Source: Neodontobutis hainanensis (taxonomy: Eukaryota; Chordata; Actinopteri; Gobiiformes; Odontobutidae). Taken from it: DNA of 64,000 bases. Location of the stretch: the NCBI GenBank assembly GCA_024349245.1, contig JALDNG010000041.1:682001-746000 (forward strand), read 5' to 3'. Both the position numbers and the translations under genes were made by a program. A model generated the notes under the pieces. That model did not search any database. It was not told the origin of the DNA and saw only the letters and a program-made list of their open reading frames with translations. This document shows positions 1 to 12,199 of this stretch, piece after piece. Numbering within the stretch: position 1 is the stretch's first letter; every line of letters begins with the position of its first letter.

Positions 1-107
1 AGGCTTGTTCTTATGGTGTTTTTTTTTGTTTTTTGTTTTTTTTTGGTTAGCCAGTTTGAGTTTTAAAGATAAGGATGCATCTAAGTCATGTGTCTTTGTT
101 TCCACAG

Positions 108-594
108 GACCTCCATTTATGAGTCCCAGAAGCAGGTGGGTTCAGTGCAGCACCAGGACAACGCAGGTGGGATGGGCACATACGAGACTCTTCAGCATTT
201 CAATGACATCAAAGAACATTTGCACTTGGTCAAAAGAGATGTAGACCATCTAGTCCAGAGAAATGCTCAGGTATCTTTTATACTACATGTCATTGTAAAA
301 AAAAACCTTTCACCATGTCACTGCTAACTCACGTCTCATGTTCAGAACCCGGCTGAGAAGGCCCTGAAGTGTCCAGAGCTGCCTCCAATGCCCTCCTGTC
401 TATCTACTATTCATTTTGTAATATTCATTGTTGTTCAGTCAGTTCTGTTTTTCTGCTACATCATGTACAAGTAAGACTATTTTAACTTACTTACAAATTT
501 TCATTTCATTTAATAATCAAAAAAGTCTAACACCTTGTTTTTAATTTTATTTTTTAGAAGTCAACAAGAAGCAGCTGCAAAGAAGTTCTTTTGA
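108..594 (+). CDS. lman1: lman1 (ERGIC-53) cargo receptor, last three exons (5' partial)
   Basis: Coding exons 108-270, 346-470 and 558-594 (stop TGA 592-594). The first continues a codon from an exon left of the window; all junctions are AG/GT. LMAN1 is a mannose-binding type I membrane lectin that cycles between ER and ERGIC and, with MCFD2, exports glycoproteins such as coagulation factors. The visible part encodes the luminal stalk, a membrane segment (STIHFVIFIVVQSVLFF region) and a short cytosolic tail, SQQEAAAKKFF. The closing KKFF combines the COPI di-lysine retrieval signal with the COPII di-phenylalanine export signal and is diagnostic of ERGIC-53. The lectin domain is outside the window. 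It lies tail-to-head with cplx4, as in other vertebrates. I see no damage. Family identity is very secure; orthology rests on the tail and on synteny. Confidence 0.95.
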
Positions 595-2109
595 TATGAC
601 TGAATTATGTGTAAATGAGAAAAATATTGTAATTTCTAAGTTATTGTACTTGAATTGAATTTGGTTTGTTGAAGTTTATTTTAATTATTGCAGCTCTAAT
701 TTGAACAGCGATGTTGCATTGTATGAACTCGGCGACAGAGATATCCATGATTTATCATGTTCCTTACAGTATTCAGTTTTTTGCATATTTCACAGGGGTT
801 TCAAATGCTGAAAAAATAACCCATCCCAAGGCTGAAGCGTGATGACACATTTCTATCTGGTTTTGAATGAGTCAGAAGATTGTTGTTTTTTTTAACACTT
901 TCCATAAAGAAATACCCAAAATGACTGTGTTCTGCCTCTGTTTTTTCAACACAACACATTTTACTCAGAATTTCCGAACCACGTGGGCAACTCCAGCTCC
1001 GTCGGTAGAGCACATGCCAGCTACACAGGGAGACCCGGGTTCAAACCTCGCTCAGACATTTGCCCAATGTCATCCCTCTCTCTCTCACCTTGTTTCCTGT
1101 TAATCTACTCTCTATCGAATAAAGGACAAAAATATATTATAAATGCCATAATACAATGGTTATTATGAATGAAGTATTTTTAAACTTCCCCAAAAATATA
1201 AAAAATTAAAAACATGTTCTCCAGTTTTCCCAATTAAAATGTATTTTTAATTGCGACTATCATGGTTTTATATGGGTCAAACAAAGGACAGTTTTTACCT
1301 ATATGAACTAATAAACTGTACATATTCAATAAATCAACAAAAGATTTTATTGCAGTTCAGTAAAAAAAAAAAACAGCTGTATTTTATATATATGTTTTTT
1401 ATTTAACATGTAAAGAAAAATCAGGGTCACATCACATTATTGGTAGTACAGTATGAGTAGTTAACAGACACTATTAATACAGATTCTTGGCAAAATTAAA
1501 ATACAAGAGTTGTATTTAAAAATATAAAGAATGGAGCAGGTTGCAGCGTAATGTCAATCATCCCCCACTGAACAAAAGCACGACACGAAGGATAGCTCGA
1601 TGGGGATAAAGAGGCCTGTAATCCTGCTCCTCTTTACTCCAATTGGACCCCGCAGCATAAGCACGTGGGTTGCCCGTACTTCACTAACATGATTAAGCAC
1701 CAGTGGGTGGAAGATGCTTATGTGAGGGCACTAACTGAGGTCCCCATTTAAAAAGCATTTTCATAAGGACAGGTGTGTCTTGGGTGGCCAAGGAAGTAAC
1801 AAAGTGTTCCAACAGAACAAAAAACATGAAAAAAGGTTTAAAATTTTAAAAATAGAAAACAGGGCATCTGCCTCTTAGTATAGTGGAGCAAGTGGGATTA
1901 AATCCAGATTATGGCTGGGGCGAAACGATGTGCGTGTAAGGTTGTGTGTGTCTGTATGTGTCTGTTGCTTGTCGTCAGTGTGTCCTTGGCTCCATAGACA
2001 AGCAGCAGGTTAGAGCTACCATTGCTTTGACTGAAGCAAAATCGGAGGGAATTACACGTTGAGCAGCAAATACTTGATATTTTTAAACTGTTTTGAGAGC
2101 TAAGGGAAG
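595..2109. other. lman1-cplx4 intergenic region
   Basis: This holds the lman1 3' UTR, one SINE copy (about 985-1130) and AT-rich sequence. The cplx4 5' flank occupies the right end. I see no further coding exon. Confidence 0.6.
985..1130 (+). mobile_element. tRNA-derived SINE, copy 1
   Basis: A tRNA-like head has a box-B-like word GGTTCAAACCT (about 1039-1049) and an upstream GTAGAGCAC, as in a box A half. The body reads CATTTGCCCAATGTC, then a CT-rich stretch, TTTCCTGT, TCTACT and a terminal AATAAAGG-like end. A second copy at 6107-6240 shares these words in the same order, showing a dispersed family. The family name is not assigned; edges are approximate. Confidence 0.75.
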
Positions 2110-4869
2110 ATGGCTTTTTTGATCAAGAGCATGATTGGGAACCCCCTGTCAGGCATGGGGCTTGGTGGTGGAGGTGACAAAGAAGAAGAGGAAACCCCTA
2201 AAGATCCCGCCAAAGCAGCTGGAATGACACGTGAGGAATATGAGGAGTATCAGAAACAGTTAGTGGAGGAGAAGTAAGTAGCAACAGGAGCAAGACTCCA
2301 TTTTGTCTGTCCCATTGGTCAGCAGTCAGTTGTATGGCTGCATGATGTACAGTACCGTCTTGACCTTCACAACATGTTCTCTTGATTTTCACGTTGTTTT
2401 AAATTAGTTTTTGTTTTATTTATCTTTAACAATTGTAATTAGTTTTAGATGTAGTGTTTTAAGTCAGAAGCAATAAGTAACAATCCACATTTTTGTTGCT
2501 TAGGGCTTTACAAGGCTGTCATTTTTGCCCTTGCAGTTTCCACATAATTACGTACTAGGGCTAAAGGTCAATCCAGAGCTGCCATCTGATGTATAATTTT
2601 TTCATTTTCTGTCACGAATTTACTAAAGTTACGAATATAAAACTGAAAAAATGCGGTATATTATTCAAAGCTTAAAAGCTTGCAGTGCATGTCAGTTTTC
2701 TCTTTTTTTCTTTTGATGTCCATCCAGCCTTATTACATAACAGGATTTGGCTACACTACCCTCACACTTTACACCTGTGCTGGGGAAATTATTTCATTTG
2801 CTTTAAAGTAATCACATTTAAATACAACATTCACAAACACAGACACACTTACAAGCTAGTGTTGTTGTTTTTGTTGTTGTTTTTGGTGCAAAAGAAACCA
2901 ATTGTGTTGTTTCATCAGAGTTCAATTTGTGGTAACTTGGCTTAATTTCAAATCAGCTCAGCTCAGTCTGGTCGTGTAATCTCACCTGTAATTAGCAGAA
3001 GGAAAGTACGTGCATCTCAAACAGGTCCTAGCACTGTCATGTTTTGGTGAAAGTCATACTGAATTGTTCTAGCATCTTCAGAAAGCCAATTGAGTACTGC
3101 TAAGCAGAAAAAACACACCAAGAAATGATGAAGGTACAATGCACCACATTTTTTAAAAACTTTACACACATCTATCTACTTTGTAAACATTCAAATAAAA
3201 TACATTTTTGTAAGCTTTTATACAGGCTTCCTAGATATATGCACTAAATGTGCAATTACAAACCTTTTTAACCTACTATTTTCTGAATATATTTATGAAT
3301 ACTACGCTACAAACAGCATTTTTGTGTGATGTTTCAGGATGGAGCGAGATGCAGATTTCCTTCACAAGAAGGCCGAGAGAGCAACACTGCGGGTCTGCCT
3401 CAGAGACAAATACCGACTGCCAAAGGTAACGGTTTAATTGTGGAGTAAATACATTTATAGTTTGAGATTAGATTTATTGCTTTAGATTGCATGTAGTCCT
3501 GGAGATGTTATGTGTCCCATATTGCACTCTGAGTCTTACAAAGCCAACAGCCACTTAACAGGTGTCTAAGGCTCTTTAGAGAGCAACAGCCAGTGTGGAC
3601 GAAACACCAGGGAGCAGCCTTAACTACTGTAGCTCATTTTATAGTCTTGCACATTTGAAAAATACTTTACATTTATTTATTTTTGTAACCTTTGTGAGAA
3701 TGTCTGGATGTGTAATAGATGTGCTATAGATATTAGTTTTTCAGGAGATGTTATTGCTCATACGTTTTACATTTGTTGAAGGCCTCGGCGCTTAGAGACT
3801 TTATAGTTTTACTCTTTGTCTTGTGACCTGGACCAACACATACATCATGAACAGGCCGGCTGCATAAGAGAGCCTAATTATTCAGGTTAAGGATGTTTAC
3901 ATTGTAAAATCTCAGAATAGAACATGTAGCAAAAGGCACGGTGTTTCTACTGAGTCACATTTAGAACAATAATAGATTTGTGTAATTGATGTGCAATGGA
4001 AAGTGTGCATGATTAGAAACAGGAAGTTACTGTTTTGGGTTTAATGTAATTAAAGACTCGCACAACACACAGAGGATATCTATAGCCTGTTGGAGGGAAC
4101 CAGAGAGAAAAGACTAAACCGTTCCAACGTAATCCTACAGATTGGTCGCAGTGCACCAGACTATTGGACTATTTATGTACAGCAGTTTGGACCTTATCTT
4201 GACCTTTGTTACCGAGGCATTTTAGAAGTGTTGAAGAATGCACAAAATAATACAGAGTAATTTTTAAAGTGTGTTTCCTGGTATCATGACCTTCATATAC
4301 ATCCAAAACTAACCAACTCTAAATGTAACACAGTCGTAAGAATGTGATATTTTCAGAATAGTTGAGCATGAACATTGAGGTGAGCGTAGCAGTAAACAAA
4401 AATGTTTTGAATGCATGAATTTTTATTAATCCCATAAAAAAAGCCTTCAAACAATTGTTTTGTCTAAAATGGAAAAATATACTGTATTTAATCTCTTTTT
4501 TAATCTGTAAAACAAAAGACCCCTCTTTGTGTCTTTGAGTCTAAAATACCTGATAATCCAGAAGGAGTGCATTGTTATTTCATGCTTTTGCCTTGTTGTT
4601 GGACATTCTCCGACTGTTGTTTTTGCTTTTCTTACCTGCAGAGTGAGCAGGATGAAAATATGATTGAGATGGCCGGAGACGACGTGGATGTGCCTGAGGA
4701 GCTGCTCAAGATGGTCGACGAAGACGCCACTGAGGAGGAGGGCAAAGACTCCATCCTGGGCCAGATTCAGAACTTGCAGAACATGGACATGGATCAACTG
4801 AAGGAGAAGGCCTCAGCCACTGTCACCGAGCTGAAGACCAAAGCAGAGGAGAAGTGCTCCGTCATGTGA
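2110..4869 (+). CDS. cplx4: cplx4, complexin-4 (farnesylated SNARE regulator)
   Basis: Exons 2110-2273, 3338-3425 and 4642-4869 join to 160 codons (159 aa), close to the roughly 160 aa of mammalian CPLX4. Complexins bind the assembled SNARE complex and clamp or promote vesicle fusion; CPLX3/4 are the retinal ribbon-synapse forms. The N-terminus MAFLIKSMIGNP precedes an acidic, glycine-rich stretch. MTREEYEEYQKQ begins the accessory helix, and the central helix (about residues 60-84, ERDADFLHKKAERATLR) crosses the exon 2 boundaries. The C-terminal part contains DSILGQIQNLQNMD and ends in CSVM, a CAAX box typical of CPLX3/4 and absent from CPLX1/2. The start is the first ATG of the family-matching frame. 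Which teleost cplx4 paralogue this is cannot be settled here. Confidence 0.97.
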
Positions 4870-5254
4870 ATGGCCCAAAAAACAAGGGACATGCAAAGGA
4901 AATCTAACAAGCAGGGTTTAAAAGTCTAGCTTCATGTTCACTAACAAACACCTGCAAAGCTTTATTTGCCTGATGCAGGTCAACAACGCTCTGTTTAACT
5001 GTCTACTACTGTAACTTTTGTAAATATTCCTTCAGCACAATATAAATTCACAAAACCTTTATGTCCCTTAGTGAAAATGCCTAAACAGCTCCAACAAAAT
5101 ACATTACATTAGAGAGGCATGTACTTGATGTGTTCTGTTCTTTGCTTGATGTAAATGAGACAGTTTTGTCTTGTGTGTGTGAGTGTCACCAAAACCTGCC
5201 CGAGTGATTCATTTTTCCTGTTGTGAGGCTAGACTTTTTGTATGTTGTGTTTCA

Positions 5255-5260
5255 ATTAAA
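5255..5260 (+). terminator. cplx4 polyadenylation signal candidate
   Basis: ATTAAA lies about 390 nt past the cplx4 stop and is followed by a T-rich stretch. Further AATAAA words sit near 5457 and 5469, so the site used is uncertain. Confidence 0.4.
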
Positions 5261-6106
5261 TGTTTCTATTTGATGTTTTATTTGATATATTTTTTGGTCC
5301 TGATGTGGCTTATTTAAAATAATGCCATACATTCATCATGAATGAAAAAAGAAATCTTTGCACAGTTGCACGCATTATATTAACATACACTACAGTTATC
5401 CCTTGTGTAAATCAACAATGACACTGTTTTACAAATGTACAAATGTATTTCTCAGAAATAAAAATCTGAATAAAATGAAAGGTTGGTGTAAATTTTTCTT
5501 ACTTGTACACGCCCAACTCTTGGTGTTTAATATAAAAAATGTACTTATTTCTATTAAGAACACAGAGATTACGGTTAATCCAATCTGCCTAATTCGATGA
5601 TAGTGCAGAGAATAAAGAAATTGGTTTTCATTTAATTGGGCATTATCCAAACACCTGCTGGGGGTAACAGGGCAGGATGGGAAAGGTGGGAATCCTCAAG
5701 GTTTGGAGTTTCACATGGACCTCAGTCTAAACGCTTGTGGATTTGTCAAGTCTGGAGATTACCGACTAATAGGATCAACAAACTCGAGGTTGTCGCTCTG
5801 TTCTGTCCCCATTTTACTCATAAAGACGCCTGCACAACTCTGAATATTTGTGCTATCGTTCTGCTCGGGGCTGTGGTTAACGATTCTGTTCCTTGGAAAA
5901 CAAGTACACCTAGATATGCTGGAAATGAAACTGTGGCAAATACACAAAAACATCAAACATGAAGAACAAACTCACGTACACCATTGTGACTCGATAGATT
6001 TTACTGAAAAATGTGGCGTTCACATGTGGCTTCAGTCTGTACAGGTGACATATGTTGCATAGATTTTGTTGTTGGAAAATGTCTTTAACATTACACAATA
6101 TTAAGA

Positions 6107-6240
6107 TGCCTCGGTGGCTCACCTGTTAGAGCACATACCATATACTTGGGTGACCTGGGTTTGATCACTGTTTGGGTCATTTGCCCAATGTCTCTCTCAT
6201 CATTTTTCCTGTCTGTCTACTGTCCGTTCAAATAAAGGTG
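6107..6240 (+). mobile_element. tRNA-derived SINE, copy 2
   Basis: This is the same family as the copy at 985-1130: a GGTTAGAGCACAT-type head, box-B-like GGTTTGATCAC, CATTTGCCCAATGTCTCTCTC, TTTCCTGTCTGTCTACTGT and the AATAAAGG end. It reads in the + direction and diverges from copy 1, which argues for old, independent insertions. Confidence 0.75.
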
Positions 6241-6365
6241 AAAAAAACTTTTTACACTACACTTGATACATTGTATTAACCTCACTAAGTACAATGTAAC
6301 AGATGTAACTACATAGTACACACAGTCCCTAACCCTACCTACAATATGTAAATTATTATAAAAAT

Positions 6366-6560
6366 GGCCGCTTTTTTTTTATACCCTTCTCGGGCACTCG
6401 AAGTGCTTTACACGATGCTTCCATTCATCCCATTCACTCACATTCACACCTGCCAACCCTCTCAGACCACCACCTCTACATTCTCACACACTCATACACC
6501 AGAGCTGTGGCACCGGAGGCAAGGTGGGTTAAGGTTCTTGCCCAAGAGAGGGAATCGGAC
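6366..6560. repeat. Probable dispersed fish repeat
   Basis: It has the layout of a common teleost interspersed repeat: CATTCATCCCATTCACTCAC words, a CA/CT-rich middle, then TTCTTGCCCAAGAGAGGGAATCGGACC-type sequence. Identification is from memory of such repeats; there is no second copy in this window. Short open frames through it are incidental. Confidence 0.45.
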
Positions 6561-7681
6561 CTCGACCAATTTCCAGACCAAGTTCCAGTTGCATTCTGAA
6601 CAAAGGATTTTATAAGTATAAACTGAGAAGACTTCTTTTACATGACTGGCTAAAAGCATAAAAACAGTAGGCAGGCAGAACCATGGATATCTGGAGTTAC
6701 ATTGAACCATTGGAATCCATGCACCCCCCACTTCACTGAGTCAGACAAAGGAAAAGGTCGTCTTCTGTAATTAGGAAAAGCTAAATAGTTTAGGGCTTTT
6801 AACTCTTTTGAGTAAAATAATGTAATCCCCTTAAGTGGGATTACCACACTGCTGTCAGTCTCAGTTCGGTGTAAAGTCACATTATTGTTAGGGCATTGTT
6901 CCGGGTTGGATTTCTGTTGCTCGCATGAAACCTGCACACCGGATGACTTCATTTAATGCCCCTTGATATTTGAGTTTCTGGCATTAATCATGTAACAGAA
7001 TGTGAATGATGAACTTCAACTTTTCAACAATTTATGGTAAACTTTAAACAACGTGTAGGCCATAGCAACTGTTATTGTAAAATATAAAAAAATAAAAAAG
7101 AAATAAAGAAATTATCAGTATTATAACAATTGATGAATAACATATTTAAAACTTTTTTTTTTTTTACTTATGCATTAAATAACGCAACACGACATCATAT
7201 TATGGTTTGTAAGTTTTAATTTTTAATTTTTATGGAAATGTAATATTGTTCAAGAGGAGAGTAAAAATGTCTTTGTTGTTTAGGCATAAACTAAATCACG
7301 TTACAATAAATAAATATATTTATGATTTGGGGGTTAAATAAAATTTGAAAAGGCTGTGCTGTTACTTTTGCCAACAATATGCTGATGCTTTGATTAAATA
7401 TTATGCTTCAATCTGTGCCCTGACCAGAAGTCATGTAATTATGATTTTGCTGTACCTTAATCTGTGGGCCTAATCTTCCTCTTTTTCGCTGTCTGACATG
7501 AACATGACATCTGGAGGAGCAGAAAGATGGTTTTAAGATTTATGTAAGTAGGTTTAGAGACAACATTGGTTGTACTGGAGGCACACTTGAGATGGGGAGG
7601 AGTCATGGGGAGGGCGCCTGTGCCTTTTGTGGGCTACTGCTCAACGTGCTAACCCTAAATCCGACAGGACGTCCCCTTTTC

Positions 7682-7733
7682 TGACGTCCAGCGGGGTTGC
7701 CACATGAGTAGGGGTTCCTTACAGCTTTAAAAG
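7682..7733 (+). promoter_or_regulatory. rx3 core promoter candidate
   Basis: A CRE-like TGACGTCC (7682-7689) is followed by a TATA-like CTTTAAAAG (7725-7733), about 160 nt upstream of the rx3 start codon. Spacing fits transcription starting near 7755-7765. This is inferred from sequence alone. Confidence 0.35.
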
Positions 7734-7893
7734 CCCCGTCTGAAGATTCTTTGCCTCCACTGAGGAAGACGCTCTTACTAGTTTGACTATGTCCTAAGTT
7801 CTTGTTTGAATCAGCCCAAATTTAGAAAAACAACGAGTAGAAATTGCACACTTTATAATTGTTTTGTCACCTTTACTCGACTTTCAGCGACCA

Positions 7894-9434
7894 ATGTGGC
7901 TCCTCGGGTCACCTGCTCCAGTGGTGATGGATGAGGGTCTGTCACCTTCTGCGCGCTCCGTCCAAAGTCCCGGGACCGTGTCCACTGTCCACAGCATAGA
8001 GGCCATCCTGGGCTTCAGAGAGGACGCTCTCTTCCACAAGTCCACTTCCATGACGGACAGAGACTTGAGCAGCGATGCTGAGCGCAATGGGAGTGTAACT
8101 CTGAAGAAAAGAAGCCGTTACTCAGATGGGTTTCATGGTAGGTTTACTAAGTTACTTGACCAACTTAAATGAGGTTATTATGGCTGTATTGAATTGTTAA
8201 ATGTCATTAAAATATTGTACTTTAATTTAAAACCAACGCTAACTGATTTTGACTACTGCCGGTCCCCTTATATTAGGCTATAAAAGTAAATATGGTGAAC
8301 CTAGCCCCACATTCATCTGTAGCTCACCTGTTGTTCTCTCGGTCTTCCTCCGCAGCTGAGTCCCCGGCCTGCCCGGACTCTCCCGACAGAGACAAGTTAT
8401 CAGACGATGAAAACTCCAAAAAGAAGCATCGGAGGAACCGCACCACGTTCACCACCTTCCAGCTGCACGAGCTGGAGAGGGCCTTTGAGAAGTCCCATTA
8501 CCCGGACGTGTACAGCCGAGAGGAACTGGCCCTCAAGGTGAACCTGCCGGAGGTCCGGGTGCAGGTAGGCCTACTGGACACTGCACATTTACTTTACTGA
8601 TGGCAAAGAACGGTCACAGAATATAAACCGCAAGCTAAACAATTCTGTAAGACAGACTAACTTATTAAAAAGTGATTTAATCCAAAAAGCATTATTAAAA
8701 ACACATCTTTAAAACGGAATATTACCCAACTTGAAGCCCTAAAACTGTTGATTTTATAGCAGTTTAATCTAAACTCATAAAGCTTAAGCAATTCAAATAC
8801 ACACAGTAAAGAGTTAAAACCAGAGACAGAAACTGCCTCCTTGAAATATACAACATAATTGTACAGAAATGAATGCACCTTTGTAAAATCAAGTTGCTTG
8901 AGATTAGCTGCAGCAGATTATTTTATTTTTTTTAAAGAATCAAACGTCTTCATTCATATTTATTTATTTTTGCTTTGTTATTTTCTTCAGGTGTGGTTCC
9001 AAAACAGGCGTGCAAAGTGGCGTCGCCAGGAGAAGCTTGAGGTCAGTTCCATCAAACTGCAGGACACCTCCTCGTCTTTGCTGTCGTTCAGCCGCTCGCC
9101 CACTCACCCGCTGGGCTCCGGGTTGCAGCTGGACTCCTGGTTGACCTGTCCGATCACCTCCTCCACCTCCCTGCAGTCCCTCCCCGGCTTCATCACCGGC
9201 TCACAAGCTCTCCCCGGCACATACACACCCTCTCCTCCTGCCTCCATGTCGTCGTCCCTTCCGGCCCCGTTTGTCAGTTCCCCAGCCCTGGGACATAATG
9301 CTCACCTGCCCCACATTGGCTCTATGTGCTCTACAGTGGGTTACCAGTGTTCACTTGATCCCAGAAACTCCAGTATTGCCTCGCTAAGGATGAAAGCCAA
9401 GGAACACATTCAGTCCATTGGAAAGACATGGTGA
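7894..9434 (+). CDS. rx3: rx3, retinal homeobox transcription factor (RAX family)
   Basis: Exons 7894-8137, 8356-8564 and 8991-9434 give 298 aa. Rx3 specifies the eye field and hypothalamus. In order: the N-terminal octapeptide HSIEAILGF (residues 33-41), an acidic KLSDDEN segment, a paired-like homeodomain (about 106-165) with glutamine at position 50 in WFQNRRAKWRR, a Ser/Pro-rich transactivation region, and a C-terminal OAR motif (SSIASLRMKAKEHI) ending in SIGKTW. The third exon begins at the conserved homeobox intron between VQ and VWF. The N-terminus (MDEGLSPSAR) and C-terminus resemble teleost Rx3 more than Rx1/Rx2, and the location next to cplx4/lman1 fits RAX/rx3. The ATG at 7894 was chosen over upstream in-frame non-ATG sequence because MWLLGSP aligns with the family start. 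Confidence 0.95.
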
Positions 9435-10217
9435 TGGTGTGAGAAGGACGCTTTCGCAGTCTCACGTCAGGCTTTTACAGGGATGTATTTGCGCTAGAAG
9501 CTGTTGCTGTGACTCTAAAGACTCCAAAGAAATCACATGAAGGATTGAAAAGGGTAATTGTGTTGAAAAGATATAACAAGGCTACAATTTGTTGTACAGA
9601 GGTTGTTTTTTGAAAAGCGACTGCCCAAGTCTCTTCCAATTAACTGTTTGCTATTGTTATTATCGTTTACATTTAGTCACTCACTCCGTCCTGTCCTTTA
9701 TAGGCATTTTTTATGCAAATGTTGCTCACATTAAAACACTCTGTAAGTAATTGTAAAGCCACTCTTCAATCCAAGCGCATCTTTCTCAAAGGTGTATCAG
9801 ATGTGACCAAATCAGTGGAGTGCATAATCTAATCAGGATGATGTTTGTTTTTTATTAGTAATGCATCATTGTATTGTTTCTAATTAATGGTAGAAAATGT
9901 AGTGCAAAAATGGGTGCGAACACTAAGGTAACATGACATTTTAATTAAAGGTTTTATTTTCTTCAAAGCTTCCAATTAGTAGAAGTGGAGACCGACTGAA
10001 CACAAACCAGTGTCTTGAGAAGTGACAGAAGCTCAGCCTTTGTCTCGTTTTGGCTCGCTTTTTTCAAACACAGTTACGAGTGACCAGAAAACAAGTTCAA
10101 TGTTAAACTTTTGGGATTGTTTGGAAACCCAAAACTATAAAATGTTATTCATAGTTTTGCTATAGTCACAATTTTTGAAATCCCTTTGTATGGCATAAAA
10201 TCACATCCTTTGTGGAA

Positions 10218-10223
10218 AATAAA
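10218..10223 (+). terminator. rx3 polyadenylation signal candidate
   Basis: AATAAA lies about 785 nt past the rx3 stop and just before an AAT microsatellite. The microsatellite could complicate end formation or mapping. Confidence 0.45.
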
Positions 10224-10226
10224 TGG

Positions 10227-10321
<95 letters not shown>
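10227..10321. repeat. (AAT)n microsatellite, about 95 bp
   Basis: An uninterrupted AAT/TAA trinucleotide run of roughly 31 units begins right after the putative rx3 polyadenylation signal. It is probably length-polymorphic. Confidence 0.95.
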
Positions 10322-10912
10322 TAAATTTGAAGAAGCCATTATCTGATAAAAAATTTAACTGAATATATATATTATTTCGTATTTAAAATATTTACGCTTG
10401 ATAGATTTGACAACTGGGGATTTTGATGAGTGTGAAAGTTATCAATTTGAGATTGTGCAATATTGGTTTTCACATAAGTCTCAAATAATGGATTATGAAC
10501 GCTGACTTATTTATTTACACACTAAAACATGCATTTCCCTTAAACGTGGCTCTCAGTATTCACTTTAAATGGTTCAAATTAAATGCACCAGTTAGACACT
10601 CATCAATAAATCCCTCCCTTCCTCTGTGTGTTTTAAAAGATGAGTCTTCAGCACACTTATTTCCAACTCATTAACCCTTGTAAACCTCATCCCAATGGCT
10701 CCTGGGTTTAGTCCCACAATGACAGGGTGAAAGTGGCTTGTACTTCTATTGTACCTCCATTGTTCACCGGTCAGCCGTGACAAATGTGGGAAGAAGACAG
10801 AGGGGAAACTTTTCTTTTGCCTAAGAAAAGATTTTCTATTGTGTGGAGTGAAAATAACAGAGCCGACCACTCCAGATTAGAGAAGTGAAGCCAACACCAC
10901 AAATGACGATGT

Positions 10913-10918
10913 TTTATT
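10913..10918 (-). terminator. grp polyadenylation signal candidate
   Basis: AATAAA on the minus strand (TTTATT on +) lies about 285 nt beyond the grp stop codon. It is the first such signal I noted downstream of the gene. Confidence 0.45.
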
Positions 10919-11201
10919 GACAATGATAAATTTAAGCCACTTTTTTTATGGATGAACTGAAACACGAAAAGCCCAGTTTGTGTCACGTTTTTCTATATTT
11001 TCTAAGTTATACATGTGCGCCATCTTGTGGTTTAGAACAGAACCAAACTTGGAAATGTAAATTTCAGTGTTGCATGATTATAAGTTTACTGTGCAGTTAC
11101 CATTACCGTTATTCTTGGTGTAAATGCATGTTGATAAAAGTATTAAATAACTGCTCAAAACAACGATTATAACTTAGCATAAGTGGGTACAGTTACAATA
11201 T

Positions 11202-11967
11202 TCAGATGAATGCATTCTCTTGAAGTTCCAAAGCCAGAAGAAGATGGTCAATCATCTACAATAAAGAGCAAAAACACAATTGTATGTAAACATAACGTGA
11301 CATTTTAAAAAACATTGCTCAAAAACTTTTTACTATACCTCTCGGAGATATTTGTCTCTGTCCTCTTGTCTCCACCTTCTGCGCAGAAGAGCCAGTCTTT
11401 GTGCGCTTTGAGCCGTCATCGGTGTAGGGCTTTTCCATTGCACAAGACGCGCATATCGCCGCATCTGTGTGGTCTCCTCTGTCCGTGCGTCTCTGAGGAA
11501 GCCCCTGTCGTAGTCTGTGTGTTGTAAAGCCGCAAAACTATCGATGCTCTTCTTTCCCATCAAATGACCTGAGAACGTTAATTTTTTGACATGATCATCA
11601 TGGGTGAGATTTATTCTATTTTAAATACAGGTATGTTTACTGCCATATCATCCATATCGTAATGTTTAATTGAAGCGCTTGAATCACATTGCACATTTTA
11701 TTTCGAATTCAACTCCATGTTACACTTCTTTAAAGACTGCCTGCGCAACTACAAAAACGTTCCCATACTATTTCCAGAAACATTGGAAATTTGACGATAA
11801 ACCTGGCTGTTCGTGCGTAAAGTGGTGCGTAAAAGGCACAAACCCTAAAACAACTTACCTACAGCCCAGTGATTGCCACGTAGATACATTTTCCCAACAA
11901 CAGGTACCGGACTCTCTGAGCAGTGCAAAAAACAGGTTATTGTTGCCAGAATAATAAAAAGTGGCAT
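11202..11967 (-). CDS. grp: grp, gastrin-releasing peptide precursor
   Basis: Minus-strand exons 11859-11967, 11339-11568 and 11202-11255 join to 130 aa; human GRP has 148. Residues 1-19 (MPLFIILATITCFLHCSES) form a signal peptide. The bombesin-family peptide follows as KMYLRGNHWAVGHLM, then GKK, which provides the amidation glycine and dibasic cleavage site. Histidine-leucine-methionine at the end marks GRP rather than neuromedin B (HFM). The glycine codon before HLM is split by intron 1; donor GTAAGT and acceptor CTCAG are good. Exon 3 uses a CTCTTTATTGTAG acceptor and adds a short helix-like tail ending at TGA. The peptide acts on the G-protein-coupled receptor GRPR in brain and gut. It sits beside rx3 on the opposite strand, as GRP does beside RAX in mammals. 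Exon 3 is the least certain part. Confidence 0.9.
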
Positions 11968-12191
11968 AACTGGTCTGCAAGTCCACGAGGACCACAAGCA
12001 CCCTCCTTTCATGTTTTAGCCACCAGCGTTTACTCTAGTGGGTGGTGAGCCTTACAATGCAGTTAACTAGAAAACCTCCATCACAATCGATAGCTCAGAT
12101 GAAAATGCTCGGGCTCTTGTGGCAGAGAAGTTCTACTCTCGATAGAAATGTCAAATGGGCAAAGTTAAATGCTCCTCCTGACAGAAGAGCT

Positions 12192-12199
12192 GTACGTCA
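12192..12199 (-). promoter_or_regulatory. CRE-like site upstream of grp
   Basis: TGACGTAC on the minus strand lies about 225 nt upstream of the grp start codon. CREs are common in neuropeptide promoters. A single 8-mer is weak evidence. Confidence 0.25.

Larger units (their letters stand above)
4870..7893. other. cplx4-rx3 intergenic region
   Basis: It contains the cplx4 3' UTR, a SINE (6107-6240), a second repeat-like segment (6366-6560), AT-rich DNA around 7050-7400 and the rx3 promoter region. No extra gene was found. Confidence 0.6.
9435..11201. other. rx3-grp convergent intergenic region
   Basis: This holds the rx3 3' UTR up to an AATAAA at 10218-10223, a long AAT microsatellite (10227-10321) and the grp 3' UTR on the minus strand. 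The two genes converge here. No other coding exon was seen. Confidence 0.6.

Noticed and set aside
985..1060. A tRNA gene (box-B-like GGTTCAAACCT)
   Set aside because: The sequence cannot be folded convincingly as a full tRNA and continues into a SINE body shared with 6107-6240.
7864..7893. Upstream extension of rx3 from a TTG codon
   Set aside because: It is not an ATG. The ATG at 7894 gives the family-like N-terminus.
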